Notes: generated by a model not told the origin, from the sequence alone. Shown: positions 15,301 through 25,956, numbered from the stretch's first letter. The stretch: 39,075 nt of DNA from Plantago elongata (GCA_036897095.1 JAYMSP010000913.1:1-39075), one strand, 5' to 3'. Made by a program: numbers and translations.

Positions 15301-15507
15301 AATAAAAAGAACACTCCTTTGAAGGATGGAGCTACTTTGCATGTTGGGTGCATTCTCTGTGATGAACTATTACTTTCACTAGTGGAGATGAAGCATGGGA
15401 AGTCATTTTCAAGATATAGAGGACGGGGGAGGGGAAGGGGGAGAAGAGGTGGAAGGGGACGTGGTGGCAAGAAGGAAGACCCAAAAATGAGTTTCCGAGA
15501 CTTCTGA
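377..15507 (+). CDS. TOP3B: DNA/RNA topoisomerase III beta, 15 exons, complete
   Basis: Type IA topoisomerase, which passes single strands through a transient 5'-phosphotyrosine break; the beta class acts on DNA and RNA, usually with TDRD3. Exons: 377-397, 483-539, 3215-3318, 3534-3627, 4434-4533, 5969-6209, 7459-7621, 7708-7827, 9496-9575, 11084-11362, 11901-12069, 12385-12513, 12834-13046, 13705-13884, 14875-15507. All junctions are GT-AG and keep frame, giving 860 aa, the usual family length. TOPRIM motifs: VAEKPS (Glu10) and [10 protein letters not shown] (Asp114, Asp116, Glu118). Catalytic Tyr328 lies in FISYPRTES, split between exons 9 and 10. [16 protein letters not shown] is conserved. 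Several CxxC zinc-finger pairs lie in exons 14-15 (from residue about 600), followed by an RG-rich tail ([16 protein letters not shown]), the RGG box that marks beta rather than alpha enzymes. ATG at 377 starts [13 protein letters not shown], the expected N terminus. No disabling change seen. Confidence 0.96.
983..1180. repeat. 99-bp tandem duplication
   Basis: Two head-to-tail copies, 983-1081 and 1082-1180, each starting TTTGCTCATAGTCTGATTG and ending in AATTTCAACC. They differ at only about two positions (ACAATAACC/ACTATAACC and CAGAATCC/CAGGATCC), so the duplication is recent. It is intronic, with no coding role seen. Confidence 0.95.
2021..2446 (+). pseudogene. Processed glutaredoxin pseudogene (CPYC class, GRXC3/C4-like)
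   Basis: An uninterrupted glutaredoxin-like reading frame inside TOP3B intron 2. The core is recognisable: FVKKTI, then the redox site [13 protein letters not shown] (CPYC-type motif with Tyr to His), VIELDE, and the glutathione-site GGSDET region, ending near the usual C terminus. It is disabled: a TAG stop at 2231-2233 follows VYKKL, the cis-proline motif TVPQ reads TVRQ, and the only nearby ATG (2038) is out of frame with the domain, so there is no usable start. Plant genes of this class normally have introns; this copy has none across the domain, which points to a retrocopy. I could not place a poly(A) tail or target duplication. Function: none expected; the parent enzyme is a thiol-disulfide oxidoreductase. 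Confidence 0.85.
4534..5968 (+). other. TOP3B intron 5
   Basis: An intron of 1435 bp. Around 4755-4960 a CCAATCTCCG-AGACGAA-CACC unit and an ACAAAGTTCTCTA unit each recur two to four times, giving a small degenerate repeat patch. Nothing else is recognisable. Confidence 0.75.
6210..7458 (+). other. TOP3B intron 6
   Basis: An intron of 1249 bp that holds a Stowaway-like MITE at 7045-7298, listed separately. The rest is AT-rich with no recognisable gene. Confidence 0.75.
7045..7298. mobile_element. Stowaway-like MITE (Tc1/mariner type)
   Basis: The 254-bp segment starts CTCCCTCTATTTC and ends GAAATTGAGGGAG, a near-perfect terminal inverted repeat of 13 bp with the CTCCCTC core typical of Stowaway elements. 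TA follows the right end; the left flank is AA where TA would be expected, so one side of the duplication has probably mutated. It is non-coding and AT-rich, and lies within TOP3B intron 6. Confidence 0.7.
7828..9495 (+). other. TOP3B intron 8
   Basis: An intron of 1668 bp with an 18-base poly(G) run at 8570-8587 and otherwise AT-rich sequence. It probably holds old insertions, but I could find no clear ends or coding remnants. Confidence 0.7.
8570..8587 (+). repeat. G18 homopolymer tract
   Basis: Eighteen consecutive G residues inside a G-rich purine stretch (AAAAGGGGAGGAAGGGG precedes it). It lies on the transcribed sense strand of TOP3B intron 8, so it could form a G-quadruplex in DNA or pre-mRNA. 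The exact length may be unreliable in the assembly. Confidence 0.9.
9752..9841 (+). mobile_element. 90-bp tRNA-derived SINE, copy 1
   Basis: Starts GACAACACAGCGCAACTCAG, has a box A-like GCGCAACTCAGTTGG, a box B-like GGGTTCGAATCA, then TTTGCCGTTTC and an A-rich tail. It is flanked by ATATTTTTGTTTCCTT (9736-9751) and ATATTTGTTTCCTT (9842-9855), a good target duplication with a 2-base length difference. It is the same family as the copy at 31142-31231, and the two are the same length. It should depend on LINE enzymes to move. Confidence 0.78.
10000..10750. mobile_element. Inverted-repeat (TIR) element, about 750 bp
   Basis: The left end (about 10000-10085) reads TTGGTCCTTTAAGACAACAT then GGTCCGGTTTTG. 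The right end (about 10655-10750), read on the other strand, has CAGTCCTCTAAAATAATAT then GGTCCGGTTTTG. The similarity continues through the AAATGAACTCC/GAATGAAGTCC and TTGGTC-TCAAATG blocks, so the imperfect inverted repeat is about 85 bp. The interior is AT-rich with no transposase. This fits a non-autonomous DNA transposon with long inverted repeats (Mutator-like or foldback); the family is not certain and I could not define a target duplication. Confidence 0.6.
11363..11900 (+). other. TOP3B intron 10
   Basis: An intron of 538 bp. Its last third is a minus-strand SINE (about 11717-11884) reaching almost to the 3' splice site. The rest is unremarkable. Confidence 0.8.
11717..11884 (-). mobile_element. 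tRNA-derived SINE next to the exon 11 splice acceptor
   Basis: Read on the minus strand, the 5' end has a canonical RNA polymerase III box A (TGGCTTAAGTGG) and about 40 bases later a box B (GGTTCGAGCC). A non-tRNA body follows, and the end is A-rich (poly-T at 11717-11725 on the plus strand). The length is about 168 bp. It is a different family from the 90-bp SINE. Its 5' end lies about 16 bp before the AG of exon 11, so the SINE occupies the usual branch-point zone of intron 10. The AT-rich flanks prevent a sure target-duplication call. Confidence 0.72.
13047..13704 (+). other. TOP3B intron 13
   Basis: An intron of 658 bp, T-rich on the sense strand. I see no repeat ends or coding remnants. 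Confidence 0.8.
13885..14874 (+). other. TOP3B intron 14
   Basis: An intron of 990 bp between the first zinc-finger exon and the last exon. I see no recognisable element in it. Confidence 0.8.
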
Positions 15508-17699
15508 GGGTGAATGTGCAAATTCTTTTTCTGTTTTATACAATGAAGTATACATAGATGTGATGTATGGGTTCATATTTCAGAGTAGTTGCTAGTATTT
15601 TCTTTTGCTGGATGTCCTGGTAGATCGCAGGAGCAAACATGAAATCTGAAAGTGCACTTTTTACTTTTCTTCTTAAAAATGTGAGGTACCCTTTTGCCCA
15701 AGCCAGCCACTTAGGTTACTTTATTTCTGTCGGAACTGAATTGAGTTTATTTAGAGTATAAAAAACCAAGTTGAATCTAATTGAAAGAAATAACTTTTCA
15801 GATGAAGAAAGTAGTACATTACATTGTGGTGCTATATGTTCGACCACCATTGTTTACACATAACAAAACCTACTTAGGACTTGGTAGTAAGTAAAACATG
15901 TTAGATATGTTTTATTGATTATTCGTATATTCCGGAAAACTTCATACATTAGAGTTGACGCATATATTAAGGTTGACAAGTTATTTCAATGTGAAAAAAA
16001 AGTATACTTTGTGTTAAAAAGGTGTAATTTTTGTATAAAGTTGAGATTGTTTATTATTTATTAGTAGAGAGGTAGTTTCTTCTTTTATTACCGTATAAAG
16101 TTTTGTGGAATGACAAAAAGTGGCAAGTGTAAAAATTTTGTGGTACGGAGAGAGTACTAAATAAAATAAAGTAATACTATTCCCCCTGTTTTGTAAATAT
16201 ATATATATATATTATGGTTGATATGTAATTTTACATAAATAGTTAAAATAATGATTAAAAATGAAAAATATATGCGAATACGTACTCCTGGCAAGTAGTA
16301 AAATGTGTAATTTTTGTTTAAAATTGAGATTGTATTTAGTATGTCTGTATGTGGTAGTTTCTTTTAATCTCTGCTACTCTAAAATATAACTACTCAGAGG
16401 TAGTTGTTACACCAATTAATTTAATTTTATCCTACAACTAATCCACTAGTCCTTTCTCAAAGCTAGAAATCCACTAAGATTGAATATTGACTTAATTTAC
16501 AAAGTTCTATCTCTCTATAAAACTAGGTTCCCAACCAATTGTTCCATCTGAATTGTTCCCAGGTTACTCTAGCTAAGTACTTCCTATACTTAGTAACATT
16601 TTTTCAACATTAAAGTGGTTCCTTAATTTTTCAAACTAAGTACCTTATGTACTTCACAATATTACAATGGTGTTAGTAAGGATCGGATGTGGTTGTCATA
16701 CTAGCATATTAATAACTTCTATAGTTATGTAATCCTGCATTCTAGAACAAGAATCAATTAACACAATTTGCAATATGTGGTGACATGTTCCCACTTAACT
16801 AAGATGCTATTGCTTTTTCGGGATAACAATGCTTCAATTTAACTCCTTCACAAATGGCATAACTTGTTTAGGGATGATGACATTTATAACTTTCGTGCTA
16901 ATTATAATCAAGAGTTTTGGTCGCAATTATAAGTTAGAGAGTAAGTAAGCAGAAGGTTTGGATGCTTGAAATGAAACTAGTAAATTTTGAATGATGAGCG
17001 TCGAAATGAATTTTAATTTCAAGCATACTAAGTGGTTATTGAGATCAAGCCGTTTGAATTACTATCCGTTAGGTTATTGAGATTCAAAGTATCAGTTGAT
17101 GGTACGATAATAACTTTTGTCTCTTTGTTTGAGAGATATTGCTTTTGGTAGGTGAGTTTTATATCTGCATTAAATGCACTGTTCTATTTTTTGTCATGTT
17201 AGGACAATAGAACAATGCACACTATATCAGGCAATGCAAGTCGCTTTTAGAAACACTTAGCTTCTCAAATACTAAGTAAACCCTAGTTTTTTTTTCCATA
17301 AACATGGCTTTGACAAGGCTTCTTTGAGCATTAGGATTTAGGCGTAAAATCTTGGTCTTCAACAATTTTGTGCAGTGTTGAAGGCTTCTGACCGTTGAGC
17401 TATTCTACTACATGCCTTTTTCTTGATCTTCTTAAAATTTATAAAAATTATATTCAAAGACTTAACATTCTATACAAAATTTGCTAGACTAACATCTAGG
17501 TATACTTCATATTTTACAATGTTCAAGTCAATTAAGAGTACTAGATACCTTTATGAACTATAAAAGTCATTATGGTGTTGATCAAAACTAAACAACTACT
17601 ACTACCTACCAAATTATTCCCTCTGCCCTGTTTAATCTTTCCGTATTCCATTTCGATCCGTCACAACTTCACATTTCCCAACCCCTTAAATGAAAATTT

Positions 17700-18190
17700 T
17701 ATGATAGGGTATATTTTGGTACAAGGGTTTACTCGCGGAGAGACTTGCGTCCTATAACTAATCATACGAGGGTAAGTTAGTGTTCCCCTAGTGAATCACT
17801 ATTCATATGAGCGGAGCCACTTCCTCAGAACATGAAGATATGTCCGGATGAGTTCCTTACGAGGGTAAAGTGATCTCCTACGAGGGCAACAACAAGGGGA
17901 CCACACCACGTGGCAGGATCTGACAAGGGGACATGATCCCTTGAATTATGGAGACTTGTCCCATCCTGAATTCTATAAATATAGGGCTACCTCCTCCTTC
18001 ATTTATGGTAAGTTCTCTAATCCTCATCCATCTCCAGCTCCCTAGCTCGAGGCAAAATCTCAAAGAGCATTTAGTTGAGTCTACCACCAACTTGTCTAGG
18101 GGTAAGTCGGTTCAGAGAGGCTAACCCCTACATTTCTTACGCAGGGCGAGCTTACGAGGGCAATTGAACGAAGGCAAGTGGAATATAGTT
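17700..18190 (+). mobile_element. Possible solo-LTR or retroelement promoter fragment
   Basis: A moderately GC-rich island in AT-rich intergenic DNA. It has repeated CGAGGG(T/C)AA motifs, a CCACGTGG box near 17910, and a TATA-like CTATAAATATAGGGC near 17970 followed by CT-rich sequence, a layout common in plant LTR promoters. I could not define TG/CA ends or a target duplication, and no coding part remains. It might instead be an unrecognised host promoter or non-coding transcript. Confidence 0.3.
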
Positions 18191-18597
18191 GAGATCTAAT
18201 TAACCTGAAACACTACTTTCCTATGTAGTTTAGGAAGATTATGAAGTAACATAATTGGTGTAAAAAATACAATGCATCAATTTATATACACTATTTCTCA
18301 TATTTTAGTCACCATTTATCTTTCTTTCGTAATCCTTTTTCCTACTTAATCATCATCTCCCCCGCTTTATCACCATTCCTTCTACTTTGTTTACTTTTCT
18401 CTTAAACTTGTGTTCGACCCTCCTAAAGATGAACCCAGGACGAATGAAGTATACTTTTTCTCTTTTGTGGGATTAAAAGACATTAGAGATTTTTAAGTTC
18501 ATGTAACATCGTATAAAACTATACACATTCAAAATCACCTAAATTCTTAAGTAATTCAAGATTTCAGTTATATACCAATCACTAGATCCGACAGCCT

Positions 18598-19400
18598 TGA
18601 CTCAAACTCGAAATCCGATTCGAAATGATCCGACTCGAACCCGAAAGTAGACCCGAAATTACCATGGTCGCCATACCCGAAAATGACCCTGAAACCCGAT
18701 TTGAATCCGAAAATGACCCGAAACACAAATTGACCCAGTGTTTATGAAGGAACCCAATTAGAATGATATGAATAGACTCGATCCGAAATGACCCAAATTA
18801 GAATTAACCTGAGTTTAGAATTGACCCGAATCCGAATTGACCCAAATCATCCGATCCGAAATGATCCGAATTAGAATTGACCCAAAATCATTCGATCCGA
18901 AAATGACCCGAATCATCCAACCCGTACTCAAACGATTCAAAATTACCCGAATTAGATTTGACGCGAATCAGAAGTATCACAATGCATTCCATTACTAGAG
19001 GGCACCATTTAAAGCATGAATCTCTTGTAACTTGTTGATGTAAAGGGAAGAAACTAAAGTAATTATATATAACTAGATTTTTGATTATAGTATTGAAAAG
19101 TTAGTTGGACATGAAGTATCTCTTTTATTAAATTTCATATAATTTAATTCGAAATGACCCAAACCCGAATAACATCTGAATCTGAAAATATTCGACCCGA
19201 AACAATCTGATATTTTAAATCCGAAATAACCCAAATCTGAATCCGAAGTGACCTGAATGTGAAGTGACCCGATCCAAAGTGAACGAAATATCAATAACCC
19301 GGAACGACCCATACCCGAGCATTACCCGACTTGAAAATGATCCGAAATAAAATACAGACGAGAATGACCCAATTCAAGTTGACCCGATCTAAATGATCCG
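18598..19400. repeat. Degenerate GACCCGAAAT-type tandem repeat
   Basis: Many imperfect copies of a roughly 10-20 base unit built on GACCCGAA(A/T)T and ATCCGAAATGA, in two blocks (about 18598-18990 and 19147-19400) separated by about 150 bp of unrelated AT-rich sequence. The block ends about 200 bp before the SRRP1 start codon, in its likely promoter. It codes for nothing recognisable. Confidence 0.8.
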
Positions 19401-19600
19401 ATTGCCCATATACCAATCACCCCTTGGAAGCTTAGAGGTATACGAGAGTTGCACTAGTAGTAATAAACGTGTAAATGCTATTTGTCCACGTCACACAAGT
19501 ATAACCCAAAGTGATATCTTAGCAGCCTTAGAATTGAATTTGGATTGAACTGAATTTCTTGGAGAGGCCAAGAGAGAGCAAGAAGAAAGGAGAAGAAGTA

Positions 19601-19878
19601 ATGCCTGTATTAACGGCCGGTTTGGGTTCAGTTTCAAGTGGGAGGTTTGGACTAATATCATCTGAATCATCCACCCATAATAATCAGAATAATAGTGTTT
19701 CTTGTTCACTCACTTTCAACAACAAGCGTTCTTCTTCCACTCTGCTCAAGGTTTCAGTCTCCACCACCAACAACAATAGCAGCACCACTGATGACAACAT
19801 TCAACAATCACTTTACAAACAGGAGGAGGATAATGATGAAAATATCAAACATGACCGGGTATGTTTGTTTTTTCTCCT

Positions 19879-19910
<32 letters not shown>

Positions 19911-22900
19911 ATATCTTATCTTACCCATACCAATTCAATGACTTTTTGTTTGCTATATAGCTAACCACTCGAGCTATAGAAATTATTCGGGATGGTTTAA
20001 ATTAAAATAGGAACAGTGTGAACATTTTATGGATAATTCAGTTAAGTTAAGCTCCAGTTATATTTTATATTTTATACAACAATTCAACTAAGTTGGTACA
20101 GTTGGTAAGTTCGCTTCAACTCCAACAAATAAATTGGATTTCGAGTTATTCTTTAGCCGTTTCAAAAAATAAATTCAGTTCAATTTAGTTTAAATAAAGA
20201 GAATATAGTCTAAACAGAAATCGATATGTAACAATTCAGCTCAGTTGGTAAGTGGCTTCAACTTCAACTAATAAATTGGGTTTCGAGTTATCCTTTAGCC
20301 GTTTCAAAAAATAAATTCAGTTCAGTTTAGTTTAAATAAAGAGAACATAGTCTAAATAGAAATCGATCTATGTTTGATTGGTTCTGTTATTTGATTGGTT
20401 TAAGGTTGTTAGTTTAATTAAAAAATTGAAGAGAGATAAATGCAGATCTAGCCCTTCGACGAGCTAGGACAAGAGTCGAGGCTATGAATGCGATTTCATA
20501 ACTGGTTTGGGCCTTCCAATAATTTGAAAATGTTCGGTTTCGAAATCCTATTATGATTGGATTCTGTTGATAATATGGTAGAAAGATAAAGATAGTTGTT
20601 TGGTGGAGTTGGAATGGAATTAGTGTTTTTTGAATTACATCCGGAAAATGCCAAATAGTATATTGTTCTGTGACCAAGTCTTTGACTCTAATTTAGGCTT
20701 TGGGGTAATCTTCCCTAAACCGGTTTAGTGGTTCATTATCCAACCAATGTCACATAGTTTGAGGAGCATTTTTTTGTATGATTGTTAAAATCAAATATGC
20801 AAATAGGTAAATAATGTTACCCATCCTAATTGCAAGATATGAGAATTTTTATGGTACACATTTTGTGATTACTTGGAGTGAAAATGCTGCTTCTTGTACC
20901 AACTAGCAAGTTGTTAGTCTGCTTTCCTGTGTCCCATCGATTAGAAACTACACATTTAAGTGAGGTTCCTGGCACCAGAGATTGTTTTCATGTGTTTGTG
21001 CGGCCAGTAGGGGTTACATTTCGGAATGCTAATCTAGGTGAGAGGGGTAGTATGAGATTAGTATCATCAGCCCTTTGGGTCAGTTACCTCCAACTCTCCT
21101 TTTCCAACTATGGATGTCGTTCAAGACTTTTAGTCGGGCAAATCTACGAGCAACAATCACAAAAAATTAATGTTTACAACCTTGCACTACACAACCCAGA
21201 TAGGGGTCAGCTGATATCGGCTCTTTGGATTTTTTCGAGCTGTCATCACAGGTCTTCTATCTCTTGTTAGTACTGTAGAGTCTTGCTGTTGCCCTGGAAT
21301 GTTTCATCTGCTCCAATAATCAATGTCTGCCTATAGATGTTAGGTGGGCTGTCCATATTATGGTATAGAAGTAAGCTTTATAGAGCTGTAGCCTATAAAA
21401 GACAGAGTGATTATTTCATATTGTTTGCAATTTATACACAGGACAGATGTATATAGTAGTATCAATAATCTAGTAGAACAGTAGTCCATAGCCTTTAGCC
21501 ATCTGTGGCTTTGATAAATTATTCCTTAGCGACTCAAATGTACTTTCGTTTAGCTGTCTATTCTTTTCTACGTTCTAGTTGCATTTGCATGGCATGATCT
21601 AAGATGGCAAAAGGATTTGGAAACAATCCCACGTCAGAAACATATATATTTCAGTTGTGTATCAGCCTACATCTTAATAAAGTGATAATCTTGTTTGGAT
21701 TTTGTTATATGAGGCTTCTTATATCTACATCTTAATAAAGTGATAATCTTGTTTGGGTTTTGTTATATGAGGCTTCTTATCTTTCCTTCGTTCTACAAAG
21801 AAGTAGGGGTCAGCAGATTGGAGTTTAGCAAAGAAGTACCATGAGAAGGGACTCATCTATGAGGGCAAAGTTGAAGGACACAACCTTGGTGGCTTACTGA
21901 TCAGATTTAATTCTGTTCTTGGCTTTCTTCCTTTTCCACAGCTCAGCCCAACGTACAAGTGTAAAGGTACGAGAATATTCATGTGTGCCTGGGTGTACCC
22001 TCTGTCCGGTCAATAGCTTCCCATTTTGTTTTTGTGTACCTTTTTAATGGCCCATGTGACCAGGAATTGATCATAAATCATACCATAAAATACTCAATAA
22101 TTATAGTATGAAAATATAACAATACAATTAATAATTTTTTTTTCTGGCGTGATTAGGATAAATATGCGGTATAACAGAACATAAAAGAAGGCAACAAAAA
22201 TAAAATGAGAATCTATTGACCGTGTGGGGGAGTACTTGTTATGTAGATTGAAAATCATTTTTTAATAGTAATTTCGTGAGTAGTATGATTTATTATAGTT
22301 ACTGTTTATGAACTAAAAGTATTTACATAATCACTAAAATAAAATTGCTGCGATAAATTTTTTGTAAATGACTTGATTAGTAAATTCCAAATTTCAGGGA
22401 TTTTGATACTAGATTCTGACAAGCGATGTGCTGTAGATTCAATGTTTTGCTTAGAATTCTATGTTGTGAAGCATCCTTGGTGGTTATAAATGATGAAGTT
22501 GTTTAATGTTGGCTCAGCAAGAAATACAGTACTTATTATGATGGTAATATGCAGAACCACGAAAGTCGAGTCAAAAGATCGCAAGAGATTTGATTGGTTC
22601 TACCATTTCCGTGAAGGTACAATTCTCATTTTTTTAACTGTATAATCGTATAGATGAGTTGAGTATAATTATATGGATCTATCATCTAGCTCTCCATGAG
22701 TTTTGGAAGGTTTATAATAGTGAAATCTTATCGAACTAGTGAAGTACTATCCTAAATTCACTAGCTCCCATCCGTAAGTATGACCTCCCCTGTGAAATAG
22801 ATAAATGAACGGTACACACAAACTGTTTGCATGATTTTTCTATAAAGCTTAAATATACTTTTGAGCACATGCAATGGTGATGAAATGTCAAATTATTGTT

Positions 22901-25306
22901 TTTCCATTAAGTGAATTTAAGAGCCATGAAATTTATCTGGTACCATTGGAATTTGGAGCAGCTGGTTTAATGTACAATTTCACAATAGATATTGGTAAAT
23001 AAACTAAATTTTTAAGTTCACAGTCTTAGAGTTTTACCAGGTACGGCTATTATAAGGATAGTGTTTATTGTTTAAATTCCCAATTTTTGCATCATAAATT
23101 CAAACATATATTGCAAACTGTACATCTCTATGTTTGCATATTAATCAATATTTTCCCCTGTAGGTGATCGAAATAGAACATGGCAGGAAGTTGGTGTTCT
23201 CAGAAAAAGAAGCCAACTGGTCAAAATATTCTCCTCAGCTAAGAGTTGGGGACATTTATGACGGTAGAGTCGGATCGGTGGAGGATTATGGTGCCTTTGT
23301 AAATCTGCGTTTCTCTGATGGTGAATATCTTAGAATCTTTATTTAAGGACCATCAATAAATCCACCTTGCTGCTAAAAATATAAATAATATCTGAGAATC
23401 TTTGATTTCCTTAAGTATGTAACTCTGTGCTCTCTGATGTATTTTCATGTACTTCAACTCTGTACAGGTGGTTATCATCTCACGGGGCTAGTTCACATTT
23501 CGGAAGTTTCATGGGACTTGGTGCAGGATGTAAGGGACATCCTAACAGAGGGTGATGAAGTGAAAGTGAAAGTTTTAAGCATAGACAAGTAATTCATCGA
23601 TAAAGCTGCCGCGGTGTACCACACCGCAGCCCCTTCTCTTTTCGTCTTCTTATTGTTTCTCTCTTATATATACAAATAGGTGGATGCATACTGTCAATTT
23701 CAGTTATTAATATCGCTTTAAATGGTAACCATTTTCAGGAAAAAGTCGAGGTGCACACTGTCAATTAAACAACTCGAGGAAGATCCTCTCTTGGAGACAT
23801 TAGACAAAGTTATTCCTCAGGTGTGGTACTGTTTGGCTTTCTTCAGCAATAATCTTGACTAGCTATTGAAGGCACAGCCTACCAACATATTTGATTTTTC
23901 TTGCAGAATGGTTCGCTGGATTCTAGTATATTAAATGGAAGTGAGAACTTCACTATTGAACCGCTTCCAGGGCTCGACACAATTATTAAAGAGCTATTGT
24001 ACGAGGACGGGTATGATTATCATTATGATGTTTTACTAAGATAGCTTTTTAATCTCTGTTATATCAGTATCAGATATTGATAATGTAGTAATGATGCAAT
24101 GTTATGTAATGGTATAAGTTGATTACATGCATTATTCTTGTTGCAATATTTGATAATATGGTCTAGGTGACTTGCAAGCCAAATTAAGACCTCATAAAAT
24201 ATATGCAATTAGATTTAACTAAGAGTTGGTAATTCCTCAAAATATGACCTATTGAAGAATCCATTGCTGGATTTGTTTAACATGCATACAAGCATAGTTG
24301 TCAATAAAGATCTGTAGACTCGCCATAGTGAATCGGGTAAGGGTGCTTCGTCATCATCGCTTTTATGCTATAAACTGATTCGCCATAGTATCATGGGCAT
24401 TGCTTTTTCTTCCTTTTGCGATTACGGGTCAAAGGGATGGAAGAAACACATTGGATTTTGACTTCATTTGGCTTCAGAAATACATTTTTTCCCAGAAATG
24501 AAAGAAACACATACTATTTTACAATTTTGAAGTGAGCAAGTTCAGGGGTTGCTCTGTTATCTCTTTGTCTGTGGCATTGCCACTGCTTGTCTGCTTTCTA
24601 TTATATGCACGCAAATAGTGACAAATTTCAGTATCATACAATTTATCCTCATGATGGCATGTTCTTCCATTTCTATTGGGTTCAGCCAAAGATCTATCAA
24701 TCGTTATTGGTCAAGAAATGAATTAGCCAAATTTACCCTTGATAATTTGAGGAACTCCATTTTTCATATGCATTAAAGCTTGTAGAACATGACTACATGA
24801 GATTCTGATTTCTGATTGTCCAGCTCCAGCAGATTCATTCTACATTTTGTTGGTACATTATAAAGACTAATTCGGCATGTATTGCTAGAATAGGATGCAA
24901 TATACTTGTGGTTTGTAATGCTTAAACTGAGTTACAAGTGTACTTGGCGACTAATATTGGCTTCCATCTGCCCTCAGCATCAATAATGTGAAGATCAGTC
25001 GACAAGGTTTTGAGAAACGGGTGGTTTCTCAAGATTTGCAGCTTTGGCTTTCAAATGTAAGAAGCTAACTCTATTTGTTACGTATTAATTTCCTGGAGCA
25101 TTGGACACTTCTAGTTTTCGGCAAGAGTTTGAGTATAAACCAGATAATTATATCAATGACAAATTTTACAGGGACCTCCAACTGGAGATCAATATACTCT
25201 TCTTGCTCGAGCAGGAAGGCAGGTTCAAGAAATACAACTGACAACATCACTTGATCAAGAGGGAATCAAAAGGGCATTGCAGCGGGTTTTAGAACGTGTA
25301 CCTTGA
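19601..25306 (+). CDS. SRRP1: Chloroplast S1 RNA-binding domain protein, SRRP1-like, 9 exons
   Basis: Matches the At3g23700 (SRRP1) type of plastid S1-domain protein, which binds RNA and is linked to plastid ribosomal RNA processing. Exons: 19601-19858, 21807-21966, 22555-22616, 23164-23320, 23468-23588, 23739-23820, 23907-24010, 24978-25056, 25172-25306; about 385 aa. The N terminus is Ser/Thr/Asn-rich and short of acidic residues, like a transit peptide. S1 domain 1 lies in exon 2 ([28 protein letters not shown]); domain 2 spans exons 4-6 ([29 protein letters not shown]). The conserved tail has [17 protein letters not shown] and ends [13 protein letters not shown] 19601 is chosen because the upstream in-frame codon at 19559 is TTG. 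The exon 2 acceptor is the weak point: TAG before 21807 keeps frame, while the stronger-looking CAGCAG at 21811-21816 would not with the visible donor. Confidence 0.87.
19875..19909 (+). repeat. (TTTC)n microsatellite
   Basis: About eight to nine tandem TTTC units starting 16 bases after the SRRP1 exon 1 donor. It is intronic. Confidence 0.92.
20077..20367 (+). mobile_element. Tandemly duplicated SINE (90-bp family, copies 2 and 3)
   Basis: Two diverged copies of the 90-bp SINE, at about 20077-20169 and 20226-20311. Each has CA(A/G)CT-AGTTGGTAAG (box A side), TTTCGAGTTAT (decayed box B) and the family signature CTTTAGCCGTTTC plus A-rich tail. Each is followed by the same flank (AAATTCAGTTCA through TCTAAA-AGAAATCGAT), so a unit of about 145 bp including one SINE was duplicated in tandem after insertion. 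Copy 2 has a small internal repeat (GTTGGTACAGTTGGTAAG). Confidence 0.7.
21668..21781 (+). repeat. 57-bp tandem duplication before SRRP1 exon 2
   Basis: Copies at 21668-21724 and 21725-21781, both starting CTACATCTTAATAAAGTG, nearly identical (one GGATTTTG/GGGTTTTG difference seen). The second copy ends 25 bp before exon 2, so the duplication covers the likely branch-point region of intron 1. Confidence 0.93.
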
Positions 25307-25660
25307 ATCTTTCTAATGTATATATACATATATATATATACGAAGGTGTAGCATGTTGTGCATAGCTCTGTTTTCGTTTCTTCGCTTCTTTGCACTACTC
25401 TTTCCATCGACCAGATGGTAGAATTGTTTTTGTACTTTATACATGGGTCACAGTTGGTTGATACCTGATTTCAAAGGAGTATATATCCAGTTCATTATTT
25501 TGTTTGGCATGGAAGAGAACATTGGAAACGCTTAGGCTGCATTTTATGCTAGGCCAAGGCCAACTCTAAAGCCATCGTTGGAACCTACCTGGGCGCTACG
25601 TACCTCTCGAGCAAGGATTTTTCTTCGAAGTCTTGTTTTTGGCAATCTTGTTGAACGAGA
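25307..25660 (+). other. SRRP1 3' UTR and downstream flank
   Basis: Contains an alternating AT stretch (about 25320-25340, ATATATACATATATATATA-like) just after the stop codon. The CACTA element starts 354 bp after the stop. No gene is seen. Confidence 0.6.
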
Positions 25661-25956
25661 TCCTACGAGAAATTTGCTCTAATACGACTCTTAAAATTTA
25701 CGACTTTTATAACGAGTTGTAAATATAAACTAAAAAACGACATTAAAATTAATTCAAAGAAGAAAAAAAAATACAACTCCTAACTTAGAGTCGTAATTAC
25801 TCTTAATTTGTACTTCAAACGAAAATACGACGCACCTCTTTTACGAACCCTTTTAAATTTGTGTCACTTATTAAGAGTCGTAATTTTTAAATACGACTCT
25901 TATATACATGATACGACTCTTTTTATGGGTTATATTAGATTAAATATCTTGTAGTG
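25661..25956. mobile_element. Non-autonomous CACTA element (296 bp)
   Basis: The right end is CTTGTAGTG, the inverse of the CACTACAAG terminus that defines CACTA (En/Spm) transposons. The left end, TCCTACGAGAAA, is a mutated form of CACTACAAGAAA. Both sides are flanked by AGA (25658-25660 and 25957-25959), the 3-bp target duplication expected of this superfamily. The interior carries many copies of TACGACTCTTA and its inverse AGAGTCGTAA, matching the sub-terminal repeats where CACTA transposase binds. There is no coding capacity, so it would need a transposase from elsewhere. Confidence 0.85.

Larger units (their letters stand above)
15508..19600. other. TOP3B / SRRP1 intergenic region
   Basis: This holds the TOP3B 3' UTR, an AT-rich stretch, an LTR-like segment (about 17700-18190) and degenerate GACCCGAAAT repeats (18598-19400). 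The motif GTACGGAGAGAGTAC near 16144 looks like one end of a decayed Stowaway MITE, and two related stretches of about 90 bp (16012-16085 and 16301-16370) share GTGTAATTTTTG and TTGAGATTGT. An (AT)n run lies at 16199-16212. No gene is supported. Confidence 0.6.
19859..21806 (+). other. SRRP1 intron 1
   Basis: An intron of 1948 bp. It holds a (TTTC)n microsatellite right after the donor, a tandemly duplicated SINE (20077-20367) and a 57-bp tandem duplication (21668-21781). An open frame of 130 codons at 20878-21270 has no recognisable family and looks spurious. Confidence 0.75.

Noticed and set aside
19559..19600. Earlier SRRP1 start giving MERPRESKKKGEEV
   Set aside because: The codon at 19559 is TTG, and the added acidic residues do not suit a transit peptide. 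ATG at 19601 is the first real in-frame start.
20878..21270. 130-codon open frame in SRRP1 intron 1
   Set aside because: No recognisable domain or family, within an intron, and the composition looks like chance.
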